This document shows positions 17,658 to 25,105 of a stretch of 54,701 bases of DNA, in pieces. Source of the DNA: an uncultured beta proteobacterium (GTDB lineage Bacteria; Pseudomonadota; Gammaproteobacteria; Burkholderiales; Burkholderiaceae_C); the NCBI GenBank assembly GCA_903832285.1, contig CAILAY010000028.1, positions 1-54,701 on the forward strand, read 5' to 3'. Numbering within the stretch: position 1 is the first letter of the stretch; the number at the start of each line of letters is the position of its first letter. The notes below the pieces were generated by a model, which did not search any database, had not been told where the DNA came from, and worked only from the letters and a program-made list of their open reading frames with translations. Made by a program: the position numbers and the translations under genes.

Positions 17658-18654
17658 CGGACGCTCCTCGTGCAGCTTCTCTGCGTCCTCGGACGCCGTG
17701 CCGAAGCAGGCGCGCCGCCAACTGTCGGGGCACGCCCACGAGCCCGCGCGGCAGCAAGGCCACACTGGCAATAATGGTCAGGCCCAGGCCCAGGTGCCAA
17801 TGCTTGGCGAAGTCGCCAAAAACGGCTTCAGACTTGAAGAATTCCTGCAGCAAGGCAAAGGCGAAGGCGCCCAGCACCGCCCCACGCAGGTGGCCCAGAC
17901 CCCCCAGAATGATCATGATCAGCACTTCGCCCGACAAGTGCCAACTCATGAGCTCGGGATTGACAAAGCCATCTTTCACCGCAAACAGCATGCCCGCCAA
18001 ACCGGCGATGCCACCGGATAGGACGAAGGCCGCCAGTTTGTACGGATAGGTGGAAAAACCGGCGGCGCGCATGCGCTTCTCGTTCACGCGGATGCCGGCC
18101 AGAGCACGGCCAAAGCGCGACCGCAACAGCAGGGCGAGGAACCCGAACACGACGATCAGGCAGGCGAGTGTGAAACCGTACAGCAGCAGCGGACGGTCCA
18201 GGTCCAGCAGCGCGCCCAGCACCGGCTTGTTGCTCAAATAGATGCCGTCAGTGCCGCCGCCCAGCGGTGTGTCATGCACGAGGTAAAAGGCCATCTGGGA
18301 AAAGGCCAGGGTCACCATGATGAAGTACACGCCCTGGGTACGCAGCGACAGCGCACCGACGAACAGCGCATACGTGCCGGCCGCAAAGACACACGCCGGC
18401 ATCAGCCACCACAACGATGCGGGCGCGTCCTGCGGGGACAGCAGCACGGTGGCATAGGCCCCGACGCCGAAAAACGCCGCCTGCCCAAAGCACACCAGTC
18501 CGGTGCTGCCCACGAGCAACTCCAGGCTGAGCGCAAAAATGCATAACACCATGATCTTGGTGATCCGGTCAATGCCGTAGGGTTCTGCGATCAATGGAAA
18601 CAGCGCCAGTGCCGCGAACATGAGGGCGACGAAAAGAAATTTGGATCGGTTCAT
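17644..18654 (-). CDS. livM: Branched-chain-type ABC transporter permease LivM (benzoate uptake)
   Basis: Integral membrane permease of 336 residues with about nine to ten hydrophobic helices and the LivM-family motif (SLELLVGSTGLVCFGQAAFFGVGAY) followed by the cytoplasmic RALAGIRVNEKRMRAAG loop that contacts the ATPase. ATG 18654 was chosen because the extra 16 residues upstream are hydrophilic and Arg-rich, unlike a LivM N-terminus; the ribosome-binding site is weak. It lies 14 nt after livH and overlaps livG. The C-terminal tail is basic. Confidence 0.92.
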   Translation of the reverse strand: MNRSKFLFVALMFAALALFPLIAEPYGIDRITKIMVLCIFALSLELLVGSTGLVCFGQAAFFGVGAYATVLLSPQDAPASLWWLMPACVFAAGTYALFVGALSLRTQGVYFIMVTLAFSQMAFYLVHDTPLGGGTDGIYLSNKPVLGALLDLDRPLLLYGFTLACLIVVFGFLALLLRSRFGRALAGIRVNEKRMRAAGFSTYPYKLAAFVLSGGIAGLAGMLFAVKDGFVNPELMSWHLSGEVLIMIILGGLGHLRGAVLGAFAFALLQEFFKSEAVFGDFAKHWHLGLGLTIIASVALLPRGLVGVPRQLAARLLRHGVRGRREAARGASDEAT

Positions 18655-18668
18655 GCTGCAGTCACGGC

Positions 18669-19550
18669 TTAACCGGCCCGAAACAGGCCGTGGGGTCGCC
18701 ACAACAAGATCAACGCCATCAGTACATAGACCAGAACGCCGGAAGCTTGTGGCAGCAGCACCTTGCCGAAGGTGTCCACGACCCCGATCAGCAGCGCCGC
18801 CAGCAGCGCGCCCCGAATGGAGCCGATGCCGCCGATCACGACCACCACGAAGCAGATGATGAGCACGGTATTGCCCATGCCCGGATAGACCGAGGACACG
18901 GGCGCAGCAATCATTCCCGCGAATGCCGCGATCGCAACCCCCGCCGCGAACACAATCCGGTACAGGAACTTGATGTCGATGCCCAGCGACTGCACCATTT
19001 CGCGGTTGCTGCTGCCGGCGCGAATCATCATGCCCAGCCGTGTTCGCGTCAGCACAAAGTACATCAGAAACGCCAAGACCAGACAGACCCCCGAAATGAA
19101 GAGCCGGTACACCGGATAGGTCATCAGGTCGCCAAGCGCGATGGTGCCCGACAGGAAGTCCGGTGGCGCCACACCGTGCACTTCGTCGCCCACCAACAGA
19201 CTGCGCAACTCCTCGAACACCAGGATCAGTCCATAGGTCATAAGCACTTGCTGCAGGTGTTCACGCTCGTAAAGAAAACTGAAGAACGCCCACTCCAGCA
19301 GGTAGCCCAGAAACACGGACAACACCAGGCCAAGCAACAGCGTCGCGAAGAAGCCGCCGCCAAAACTTGCGCCCACGATCGGCGCCAGGGCATAGGCCAT
19401 GTAAGCGCCGATCATGTAGAAGCTGCCGTGTGCCAGGTTGATGACGCCCATGATGCCGAAGATCAGCGTCAACCCCGAGGCCACCAAGAACAGCAGCAAG
19501 CCATACTGCAGCGCGTTCAGGCACTGGATCAGGAAAGTGGCGAAGTCCAT
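18669..19550 (-). CDS. livH: Branched-chain-type ABC transporter permease LivH (benzoate uptake)
   Basis: 293-residue membrane permease with about eight helices. LivH hallmarks are visible: ALQYGLLLFLVASGLTLIFGIMGVINLAHG near the N-terminus and the cytoplasmic loop MMIRAGSSNREMVQSLGI before the last helices. ATG 19550 gives the standard family N-terminus (MDFATFLIQ); longer readings begin with an implausible Arg/Cys-rich stretch. It follows livK by 22 nt. Confidence 0.92.
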   Translation of the reverse strand: MDFATFLIQCLNALQYGLLLFLVASGLTLIFGIMGVINLAHGSFYMIGAYMAYALAPIVGASFGGGFFATLLLGLVLSVFLGYLLEWAFFSFLYEREHLQQVLMTYGLILVFEELRSLLVGDEVHGVAPPDFLSGTIALGDLMTYPVYRLFISGVCLVLAFLMYFVLTRTRLGMMIRAGSSNREMVQSLGIDIKFLYRIVFAAGVAIAAFAGMIAAPVSSVYPGMGNTVLIICFVVVVIGGIGSIRGALLAALLIGVVDTFGKVLLPQASGVLVYVLMALILLWRPHGLFRAG

Positions 19551-19572
19551 ACCCAAGCGCGAGCAGACTGCA

Positions 19573-20733
19573 CTACATCTTGCAGCCGCGTGCCGGGTCG
19601 GCCAACGCCTTGCTGGCCACACCGATCAGTTTGTTCTCCTTGCCCACAACCTGGCGCAGATAGATGTCCTGCACCGGGTTGTGCGCCCTGGACAAAGTGA
19701 AGGCACCGCGTGGACTGTCGATCCTTGCCTTTTCCACGGCCGCGGCAAATTCGGCTTGCTTGCCGGTGTCGCCTTTGGCTGCCGCCAGACCTATGCCCAG
19801 AATTTGCGCCGCGTCATAGCCCTGCACCGCATACACATCGGGCTGAAGCTTATAGGTCTTGGCGTAGGACAGGCGGAACGTGGCGTCACGCGGAACGCTC
19901 AGGCTGTCGGCATAGTGCAGCGTCGTGAACAGGCCGCTGGCTGCTTCGCCTTGCGCCTCCAGCGTGCCATCGGTGGTGAAGCCTGCGGCGTACAACGGAA
20001 TGGTTTTCTTCAGTCCCGCGCCCGCATAGTCCTTGACAAACTTCACCGCGCCGCCGCCGGCGAAGAAGGTGTAGACGGCATCCGGCTTGGTCGCTGCGAT
20101 CTCGGTCAGCAGCGCCTGGAACTCGACATTTGGAAACGGCAGATTCAATTCCTTTACCACCTGGCCGCCGCCTTTCTCGAACGCTTCCTTGAAGCCACGC
20201 ACCGACTCATCGCCCGCCGCGTACTTCCAGGTGATGGTGACGACCTTCTTGTACCCCTTCTTGGCCACCACCTCACCCATGGCGTAGCCGGGCTGCCAAT
20301 TGGTGAAGCTGCTACGGAAAATATTTGGCGCGCACATGCTGCCGGTGACGGCGTCGGCGCCCGCGTTGGGTACGATCAACAGGGTGCCCGTGTCCTTTGC
20401 CACCTTGGCCATGGCCATCGCTACGCCGGAATGCACCGAGCCCACCAGCACATCGACGTGGTCACGCTTGACCAGTTTGTTCACGTTGTCCGTCGCCTTG
20501 GACGGATCGGACTCGTCGTCCACCTTGACGTACTCAACTTCGCGCCCGGCGATCTTTCCACCCTGCTCGGTGACATAGAGGCGAAAGCCATTCTCGATGG
20601 CCGTGCCAAGGGAGGCATAAGTGCCGGTATAGGGCAGCATCAGCCCGACCTTGAGTTTGGGCGCGCCTTGGCCCATGGCCAGTGGTGCTGCGATGGCGCA
20701 AGCTGCAACGAGGGTGATTCGAACAAAGTTCAT
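19573..20733 (-). CDS. livK: Periplasmic substrate-binding protein LivK-like (aromatic acid)
   Basis: 386 residues with a Sec signal peptide (basic N-terminus, hydrophobic stretch about 4-18, cleavage near AMG-QG) followed by a type 1 periplasmic-binding fold (Peripla_BP_6; KVGLMLPYTGTYASLG, then DDESDPSKATDNVNKL). It binds substrate for LivHMGF. A CAGGAG lies upstream of ATG 20733, and the start overlaps the hydrolase stop by 4 nt. Location inside the bclA-boxR operon supports benzoate as ligand. It ends in a Cys-Lys-Met tail. Confidence 0.92.
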   Translation of the reverse strand: MNFVRITLVAACAIAAPLAMGQGAPKLKVGLMLPYTGTYASLGTAIENGFRLYVTEQGGKIAGREVEYVKVDDESDPSKATDNVNKLVKRDHVDVLVGSVHSGVAMAMAKVAKDTGTLLIVPNAGADAVTGSMCAPNIFRSSFTNWQPGYAMGEVVAKKGYKKVVTITWKYAAGDESVRGFKEAFEKGGGQVVKELNLPFPNVEFQALLTEIAATKPDAVYTFFAGGGAVKFVKDYAGAGLKKTIPLYAAGFTTDGTLEAQGEAASGLFTTLHYADSLSVPRDATFRLSYAKTYKLQPDVYAVQGYDAAQILGIGLAAAKGDTGKQAEFAAAVEKARIDSPRGAFTLSRAHNPVQDIYLRQVVGKENKLIGVASKALADPARGCKM

Positions 20734-21548
20734 GGTGTGTCTCCTGGGTTGTGGTGGTAAAAAAAATCCGTGATGGCGCTGATCAGCCGCTGCGGCTGGT
20801 CACGGTGCGGCGAATGGCCACACCCGGTCAACTCGAGCAATTCGGTTTGCGGCAGGCAGTTGGAGATGCCGTAAATCTGTTTCATTGTCCCGTATTCATC
20901 GTCCCGACCCTGCACCGCAAGCAGCGGACAGCGGATGGAGCCAATTTCTGCCTCGATCGACCAGTCCCGGAATTCGGGATCAAGCCAAATGCGGTTCCAG
21001 CCCCAAAAGGCCGAATCCGGATTCTCGTGGTAACTCACCAGGCGCTGCCGCAGGTCGTGTTCCAGGTAGGCGCTGCGAGCGCGCTCGATGCTGGCGACCG
21101 ACAGATCTTCCACCAGAATGTGCGGCGCGAGCACGATGGCGCCCGCAATGCGATCCGGAAAGCGCGCTGCGTACAGGAGTGCGATGGACGCGCCGTCGCT
21201 GTGTCCGAGCAACCAGGGCGGTTCGGACAGCGTGTCCAGGCGGAGCGCGTCAAACAAGGCGGGCAGCACTTCGTACGCCTGACGGTGCATGAAGTCCGGG
21301 CCCCATGTTTCGTCGGCGCCGCGAGCTGTGGAGCGACCGTAGCCGGGGCGTGAATACACCAGCGCGCGGCAACCCGTGGCAGCACAGAGTTGCTGTGGAA
21401 AAGTCTTCCACATCGCCAGTGAACCCAGGCCTTCATGCAGAAACACCAGCAACGGTGCGGACGATCTTTCGCTCGCGATCCACTGGACCTCGATGCGCAC
21501 CGCGCGACCCCGCCAGTCGATCTCGACAAAGTACGGCGCTTCGCTCAC
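20730..21548 (-). CDS. Alpha/beta-hydrolase of the box gene cluster
   Basis: 272 residues with the alpha/beta-hydrolase fold: oxyanion-hole region LHEGLGS, nucleophile elbow GHSDG (Ser near residue 117), acid Asp in QGRDDEYG and base His in GCGHSPHRD. The start is GTG at 21548, overlapping the bclA stop (GTGA). Hydrolases of this kind recur in box clusters and have been suggested to act as lactone hydrolase or thioesterase on side products of benzoyl-CoA epoxidation, but I know of no firm assignment. Position between ligase and transporter genes ties it to the aerobic pathway. Confidence 0.85.
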   Translation of the reverse strand: MSEAPYFVEIDWRGRAVRIEVQWIASERSSAPLLVFLHEGLGSLAMWKTFPQQLCAATGCRALVYSRPGYGRSTARGADETWGPDFMHRQAYEVLPALFDALRLDTLSEPPWLLGHSDGASIALLYAARFPDRIAGAIVLAPHILVEDLSVASIERARSAYLEHDLRQRLVSYHENPDSAFWGWNRIWLDPEFRDWSIEAEIGSIRCPLLAVQGRDDEYGTMKQIYGISNCLPQTELLELTGCGHSPHRDQPQRLISAITDFFYHHNPGDTP

Positions 21549-23146
21549 CGTGGCCCTGCATCGCGTTCGCGCAGTTTGAAGCGCTGAATCTTCCCAGTGG
21601 CGGTCTTGGGCAGTTCGGTGATGAATTCAATCAGCCGTGGATATTTGTAGGGCGCGAGCCGGTCCTTGACGAAGGTCTTGAGTTCGTCCCCGCTGGCCTG
21701 TGCGCCGTCTTTGAGCACGACGTAGGCTTTCGTCTTGGTCAGACCCTCGGCGTCGATCAGTCCAATGACGGCTGCCTCCAGCACAGCCGGGTGCTGCACG
21801 AGCGTGGCTTCGACTTCAAACGGGGAAACATAGATGCCGCTGACCTTGAGCATGTCGTCGCTGCGACCGCTGTAGGTGAAACTGCCGTCGCTGTTGCGCA
21901 CATACTTGTCGCCGCTCTTGGTCCAGCCGCCCTGGAAAGTTTCGCGCGTCTTGTCCCGATTGCCCCAGTACATCAGGGCACTGGACAGACCCTGAATGTA
22001 GAGGTCGCCGATTTCACCGTCTGCCACCTGACGGTTGTCGTCGTCGCGCAATTCAATGGTGTATCCGGGCACCGGCCAACCTGTCGTGCCATACCGTACC
22101 TGGCCCGGACGATTCGACAGGAAAATGTGCAGCATCTCGGTGGAACCAATGCCGTCGATCACTTCAATGCCGAAGTGGGTCGTGAAGCGCGATCCCAGTT
22201 CGGCTGGAAGTGCTTCACCTGCGGACGAGGCCAGGCGCAATGCCAGTTCGTTGCTGGCCGGCAGTGCGGGCGATGCCAGCATGCCGGCGTATCCGGTGGG
22301 GGCGCCAAAGAACACGGTCGGGCGCTGGCCTCCGATGGCGCCGCGCCAGCGCTTGAATACGGCCTCTGGCGTGGGCCGCTCGGCCATCAGAATTGTGGTG
22401 GCTCCCACACTCATGGGAAAGCTCAAGGCGTTTCCCAGGCCATAGGCGAAGAAGAGTTTCGCCGCCGAAAAGCAGACGTCGCTTTCTTTCAGAGCAAGCA
22501 CGCCTTTGCCGTAAAGCTCGGCCGTCCAATAGGGATTGGCGTGCGAGTGCACAGTGCCTTTGGGACGCCCCGTGGAGCCCGAGGAATAGAGCCAGAAACC
22601 GGGATCGTCAGCGCGCGTTGACGCGGGCTTGAGCGCTGCGGGGTGCGCCTTCAGGAAGGCTTCGAACTCGAGTTCCGAAGGGCCAAGGGATGACCCGGTG
22701 CCTGAGACGATCACTTTGAGTACCTCGTGGTCGGATCGTGTCATGGCTGCGTTCAGCGCCGGCAGCAAGGTCCCGGACACGAGTACGGCCTGCGCCCTGG
22801 AATGCTCCAGCATGTAGGCGTAGTCTTCAACCGTCAGCAGCGTGTTCACAGCCACCGGAACCAGACCCGCGTACATCGCACCCAGAAAGCTCACAGGCCA
22901 GTCGTTGCAGTCGTGCATCATCAGCAGTACGCGCTCCTCCCGCTTGATGCCGAGGGATCGCAATCCGTCTGCCATGCGCCGCACCCGTTCGTCCAGTTGG
23001 CCATAGGTGAGCGAGCCCAGATCATCGATGAAAGCCGCCTTTGCCGGGCGCTGTGTGTTGCAAGCCAGCAGGTGCTGCGCGAAGTTGAAGACCTCGGGGG
23101 GTGGCAAGACCCCGGTCTGCGGGCCAGTGGAAGGGGACGAAGTCAT
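21545..23146 (-). CDS. bclA: Benzoate-CoA ligase
   Basis: Activates benzoate with ATP and CoA to benzoyl-CoA, the shared substrate of the aerobic and anaerobic branches in this window. 533 residues of the ANL superfamily: P-loop YSSGSTGRPKG (187-197), the A5 region (GIGSTEML), YSGRSDDMLK hinge region, and catalytic Lys519 in TATGKIQR. The sequence FWLYSSGSTGRPKGTVHSH is typical of BclA/BadA. It lies 22 nt downstream of the DUF4863 gene and overlaps the hydrolase. Since the anaerobic operon lacks an in-line bzdA, this enzyme may serve both pathways. Confidence 0.95.
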   Translation of the reverse strand: MTSSPSTGPQTGVLPPPEVFNFAQHLLACNTQRPAKAAFIDDLGSLTYGQLDERVRRMADGLRSLGIKREERVLLMMHDCNDWPVSFLGAMYAGLVPVAVNTLLTVEDYAYMLEHSRAQAVLVSGTLLPALNAAMTRSDHEVLKVIVSGTGSSLGPSELEFEAFLKAHPAALKPASTRADDPGFWLYSSGSTGRPKGTVHSHANPYWTAELYGKGVLALKESDVCFSAAKLFFAYGLGNALSFPMSVGATTILMAERPTPEAVFKRWRGAIGGQRPTVFFGAPTGYAGMLASPALPASNELALRLASSAGEALPAELGSRFTTHFGIEVIDGIGSTEMLHIFLSNRPGQVRYGTTGWPVPGYTIELRDDDNRQVADGEIGDLYIQGLSSALMYWGNRDKTRETFQGGWTKSGDKYVRNSDGSFTYSGRSDDMLKVSGIYVSPFEVEATLVQHPAVLEAAVIGLIDAEGLTKTKAYVVLKDGAQASGDELKTFVKDRLAPYKYPRLIEFITELPKTATGKIQRFKLRERDAGPR

Positions 23147-23168
23147 CTGTTTCTCCCGTTAGGGGCGT

Positions 23169-23636
23169 TCAGGAAGGCGTAAACGTGATGCTGCCTTCGG
23201 GCAACAGGTAAAGGACGAGCGCGCGACCGTGGGTCACGGTGGGTCGGTGGGCGCTACCCGGCGGGCACACCAGCCAGCCGGCCGGCCGGCCGTCGAACTG
23301 CGCGGTGTCATCCACGGGCAGGATCAGATCGATCTCACCCTGCGGATGGAGGTGGTGCGGGCCAGCGATGTCTTTCATGTCGACCACATCGACCGAGAAA
23401 CCTTGCAGGTCGGGTGCGGGTTTGAAGATACGCCCGTAGCGGATGCCGCCCCCTTCGCGATTGCACAACCACCCTTCGGCGACGCCGGTTTCGCAGCCAC
23501 GCCGCAAGTCACCATAAGTGCGCGTGCCGACGCCGTGTTTGGCATTTAGCCAAACCTCCAGTTGGGCATCTAGCGGTCGTCCAGCCAATTGGAGGCTGAG
23601 CTCTGCTATCTGTTGGCGCAGTACGGTGGAGGGCAT
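23169..23636 (-). CDS. DUF4863-family protein (PnbB-like)
   Basis: 155 residues with a cupin-like core containing HHLHPQGEIDLI and a later PPGSAHRP, which could supply metal ligands. It resembles the DUF4863 family that includes 4-hydroxylaminobenzoate lyase PnbB. Homologues often sit beside bclA/box genes, where a nitrobenzoate role is not obvious. ATG 23636 has AAGGAG about 8 nt upstream, so the 12 codons preceding it are not included. It is the first gene of the ligase-transporter-boxR operon, directly downstream of its promoter. Its function in benzoate metabolism is unknown. Confidence 0.75.
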   Translation of the reverse strand: MPSTVLRQQIAELSLQLAGRPLDAQLEVWLNAKHGVGTRTYGDLRRGCETGVAEGWLCNREGGGIRYGRIFKPAPDLQGFSVDVVDMKDIAGPHHLHPQGEIDLILPVDDTAQFDGRPAGWLVCPPGSAHRPTVTHGRALVLYLLPEGSITFTPS

Positions 23637-23704
23637 GCGGCGATCTCCTTGTTGCCTATGGCGTTTGCACACCCTTGAAATGAGAAGTATTGTGCAAGTT
23701 TGAT

Positions 23705-23746
23705 ACCATAAATATTCAACGGCATCATGTCAAGCATCATATTGCA
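23705..23746 (-). promoter_or_regulatory. Promoter of the DUF4863-bclA-liv-boxR operon with BoxR-type site
   Basis: On the minus strand a consensus -35 TTGACA (23728-23733) and -10 TATGGT (23705-23710) are spaced by 17 nt, placing the start near 23698, about 62 nt before the DUF4863 ATG. The 16-mer CAAGCATCATATTGCA (plus reading, 23731-23746) overlaps the -35 and is identical to the one in the boxC promoter. Further TGCA elements lie at 23757-23760, 23693-23696 and 23666-23669. This predicts joint control of ligase, transporter, boxR itself and boxCBA by BoxR. Confidence 0.7.
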
Positions 23747-24002
23747 CTTTGGTTGGTGCAGCCAAATGATTCGTCGGACCCGCAGGCCGCGCAAGATGGG
23801 GCGTGCGCTTTAGACAAGGGAAACATCTGAGCGAAAATGGGCGCTCGTTCTTTTCACAGGAGTTGGAAGTGCAGACGCCAATGTTCACGTATTTCCTGGC
23901 GGCAATGTGACGCCACCGAGGTCTGCCGTCGAAACCATGATCTGGCGTTCGCTCCGCTCCAGAGAATCAGAACAATAGTGCGCTCGCGTTGCGTTTGATT
24001 TT
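23747..24002. other. Intergenic region between box and bzd loci with possible gene remnant
   Basis: This stretch carries no full gene. At 23818-23832 it holds GGGAAACATCTGAGC, 14 of 15 matching the element at 5672-5686. Thirty-six nt further, after a good CAGGAG, is a GTG-initiated reading frame of only 13 codons (23869-23910: VQTPMFTYFLAAM, then stop). It looks like the 5' end of a gene whose body is absent, or a short leader peptide. The DNA just before bzdR has no Shine-Dalgarno and no convincing -35/-10, so the bzdR promoter is unassigned. Confidence 0.4.
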
Positions 24003-24887
24003 ATGACCAACCCTCCATCCGAGAACTCACCACCGCCACGCATTCGGGATGATGACAGCGAGTACTTACACGCGCTGGGGGAACATATTCGGGATCTGCG
24101 GGTACGGCGGGGCATGACGCGCGCCATTCTGGCTCGCGACTCCGGCGTGTCGTTGCGCTATCTGGCGCAATTGGAAGGCGGCGAGGGCAACATCTCCATT
24201 CTTCGCCTTCGTCAGGTCGCCCAGGCGATGGCCATGCCGCTGGAGGAGATCATCCGGGTCGGGCCGGAGCAAGCGGCAGAACTCACGCTGCTGGGTCAGT
24301 TTCTCGCGCGCCTATCGCCTGCCCAGCTGGTCGACGCGCGAAACCTGTTGCGCGGGGCTTTTGAAAAGACGGGTCGGCGCCAGCGCATTGCCCTGGTGGG
24401 ATTGCGCGGAGCAGGCAAGACCAGTCTTGGCAAGATGCTGGCGGCGCATCTGAAAGTACCCTTCATTGAACTCGCCGAGATCATCGAACAGACTGCTGGA
24501 ACGCCCCTGTCAGAGGTGTTTTCCCTCTATGGGCAGGCTGCGTACCGCCGCTACGAACGCCGCGCACTGGAGTGGCTCATCGAGACCCATGACAGTTTCG
24601 TGCTGTCCACCGGGGGGAGTATTTCCACCGAACCCGCAACCTTCGACGAATTGCTCACCTCTTGCTTTACGGTCTGGCTCAAGGCAAGTCCGGCTGAGCA
24701 CATGGCCCGGGTGGTGGCGCAGGGAGACCGGCGACCCATGGGGGACAACCGGGAGGCGATGCAGGATCTGGAACGGATCCTGGTCGGGCGCGAGCCCATG
24801 TACCGAAAGGCCGACGCGACCGTCAGCACCAGCGGACTCGATATCCAGCAAAGCCTTGCCGAACTGCTGAAACAGATATCCGCCTGA
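24003..24887 (+). CDS. bzdR: BzdR, benzoyl-CoA-responsive repressor of the bzd operon
   Basis: 294 residues: XRE helix-turn-helix (about 22-82: LGEHIRDLRVRRGMTRAIL, then VSLRYLAQLEGGEGN), a linker (about 88-125), and a shikimate-kinase-like C-domain with intact Walker A (GLRGAGKTS, 133-141) and conserved AYRRYERRALE and STGGSIS segments. In Azoarcus sp. CIB this protein represses the bzd promoter and is released by benzoyl-CoA. It is paralogous to BoxR at 15177. It lies immediately upstream of, and co-oriented with, bzdN, the usual position. No Shine-Dalgarno is seen before ATG 24003. Confidence 0.94.
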   Translation: MTNPPSENSPPPRIRDDDSEYLHALGEHIRDLRVRRGMTRAILARDSGVSLRYLAQLEGGEGNISILRLRQVAQAMAMPLEEIIRVGPEQAAELTLLGQFLARLSPAQLVDARNLLRGAFEKTGRRQRIALVGLRGAGKTSLGKMLAAHLKVPFIELAEIIEQTAGTPLSEVFSLYGQAAYRRYERRALEWLIETHDSFVLSTGGSISTEPATFDELLTSCFTVWLKASPAEHMARVVAQGDRRPMGDNREAMQDLERILVGREPMYRKADATVSTSGLDIQQSLAELLKQISA

Positions 24888-24960
24888 GATCGCCCGTCAG
24901 GCGACGCGAGCCAATCCCTGCCGGATCCGCGTTCTTTGGGTCTCGGCGAATGACCATGGG

Positions 24961-24974
24961 TTGTCCCATATCAA
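24961..24974 (+). promoter_or_regulatory. FNR/AcpR-like box upstream of bzdN
   Basis: TTGTCCCATATCAA matches 8 of the 10 fixed positions of the FNR consensus TTGAT-N4-ATCAA, with an intact right half. In Azoarcus sp. CIB the FNR homologue AcpR activates the bzd promoter under anoxia. Here the box is centred 132 nt after the last base of bzdR's 5' neighbour region and about 137 nt before the bzdN ATG. If the start site follows the TATAGT at 25024-25029, the box would sit near -68, a class I rather than class II position. Confidence 0.45.
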
Positions 24975-25018
24975 AGAACTGACGCATTTTCAAAATTTGA
25001 GCGCCATATCACCAAAAT

Positions 25019-25060
25019 TGCGTTATAGTGCACTTACTGCGTTATAGTGCATATAGCGCA
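25019..25060 (+). promoter_or_regulatory. BzdR-type operator: 14-bp direct repeat plus inverted half-copy at the bzdN promoter
   Basis: TGCGTTATAGTGCA occurs perfectly at 25019-25032 and 25038-25051 (period 19 nt). An imperfect inverted copy overlaps the second repeat (25048-25060, TGCATATAGCGCA). Each copy contains a TATAGT that could be a -10 hexamer (25024-25029 or 25043-25048), so a bound repressor would cover the promoter. TGCA repeats within longer palindromes are the known BzdR operator type. The elements differ from the 16-mer at the two box promoters, suggesting BzdR and BoxR distinguish their sites by sequence outside TGCA. Confidence 0.7.
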
Positions 25061-25105
25061 ATGACTTCCCCGGCTTGAATCGACCCTGCTGAAAAGGAGA
25101 CCCCA

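Noticed and set aside
24890-24904. Hairpin TCGCC-N5-GGCGA after bzdR as a terminator
   Set aside because: Only a 5-bp stem and no T-tract; too weak to call.
24990-25000. Palindrome TCAAAATTTGA as a second FNR site
   Set aside because: The half-sites point the wrong way and do not match TTGAT-N4-ATCAA.
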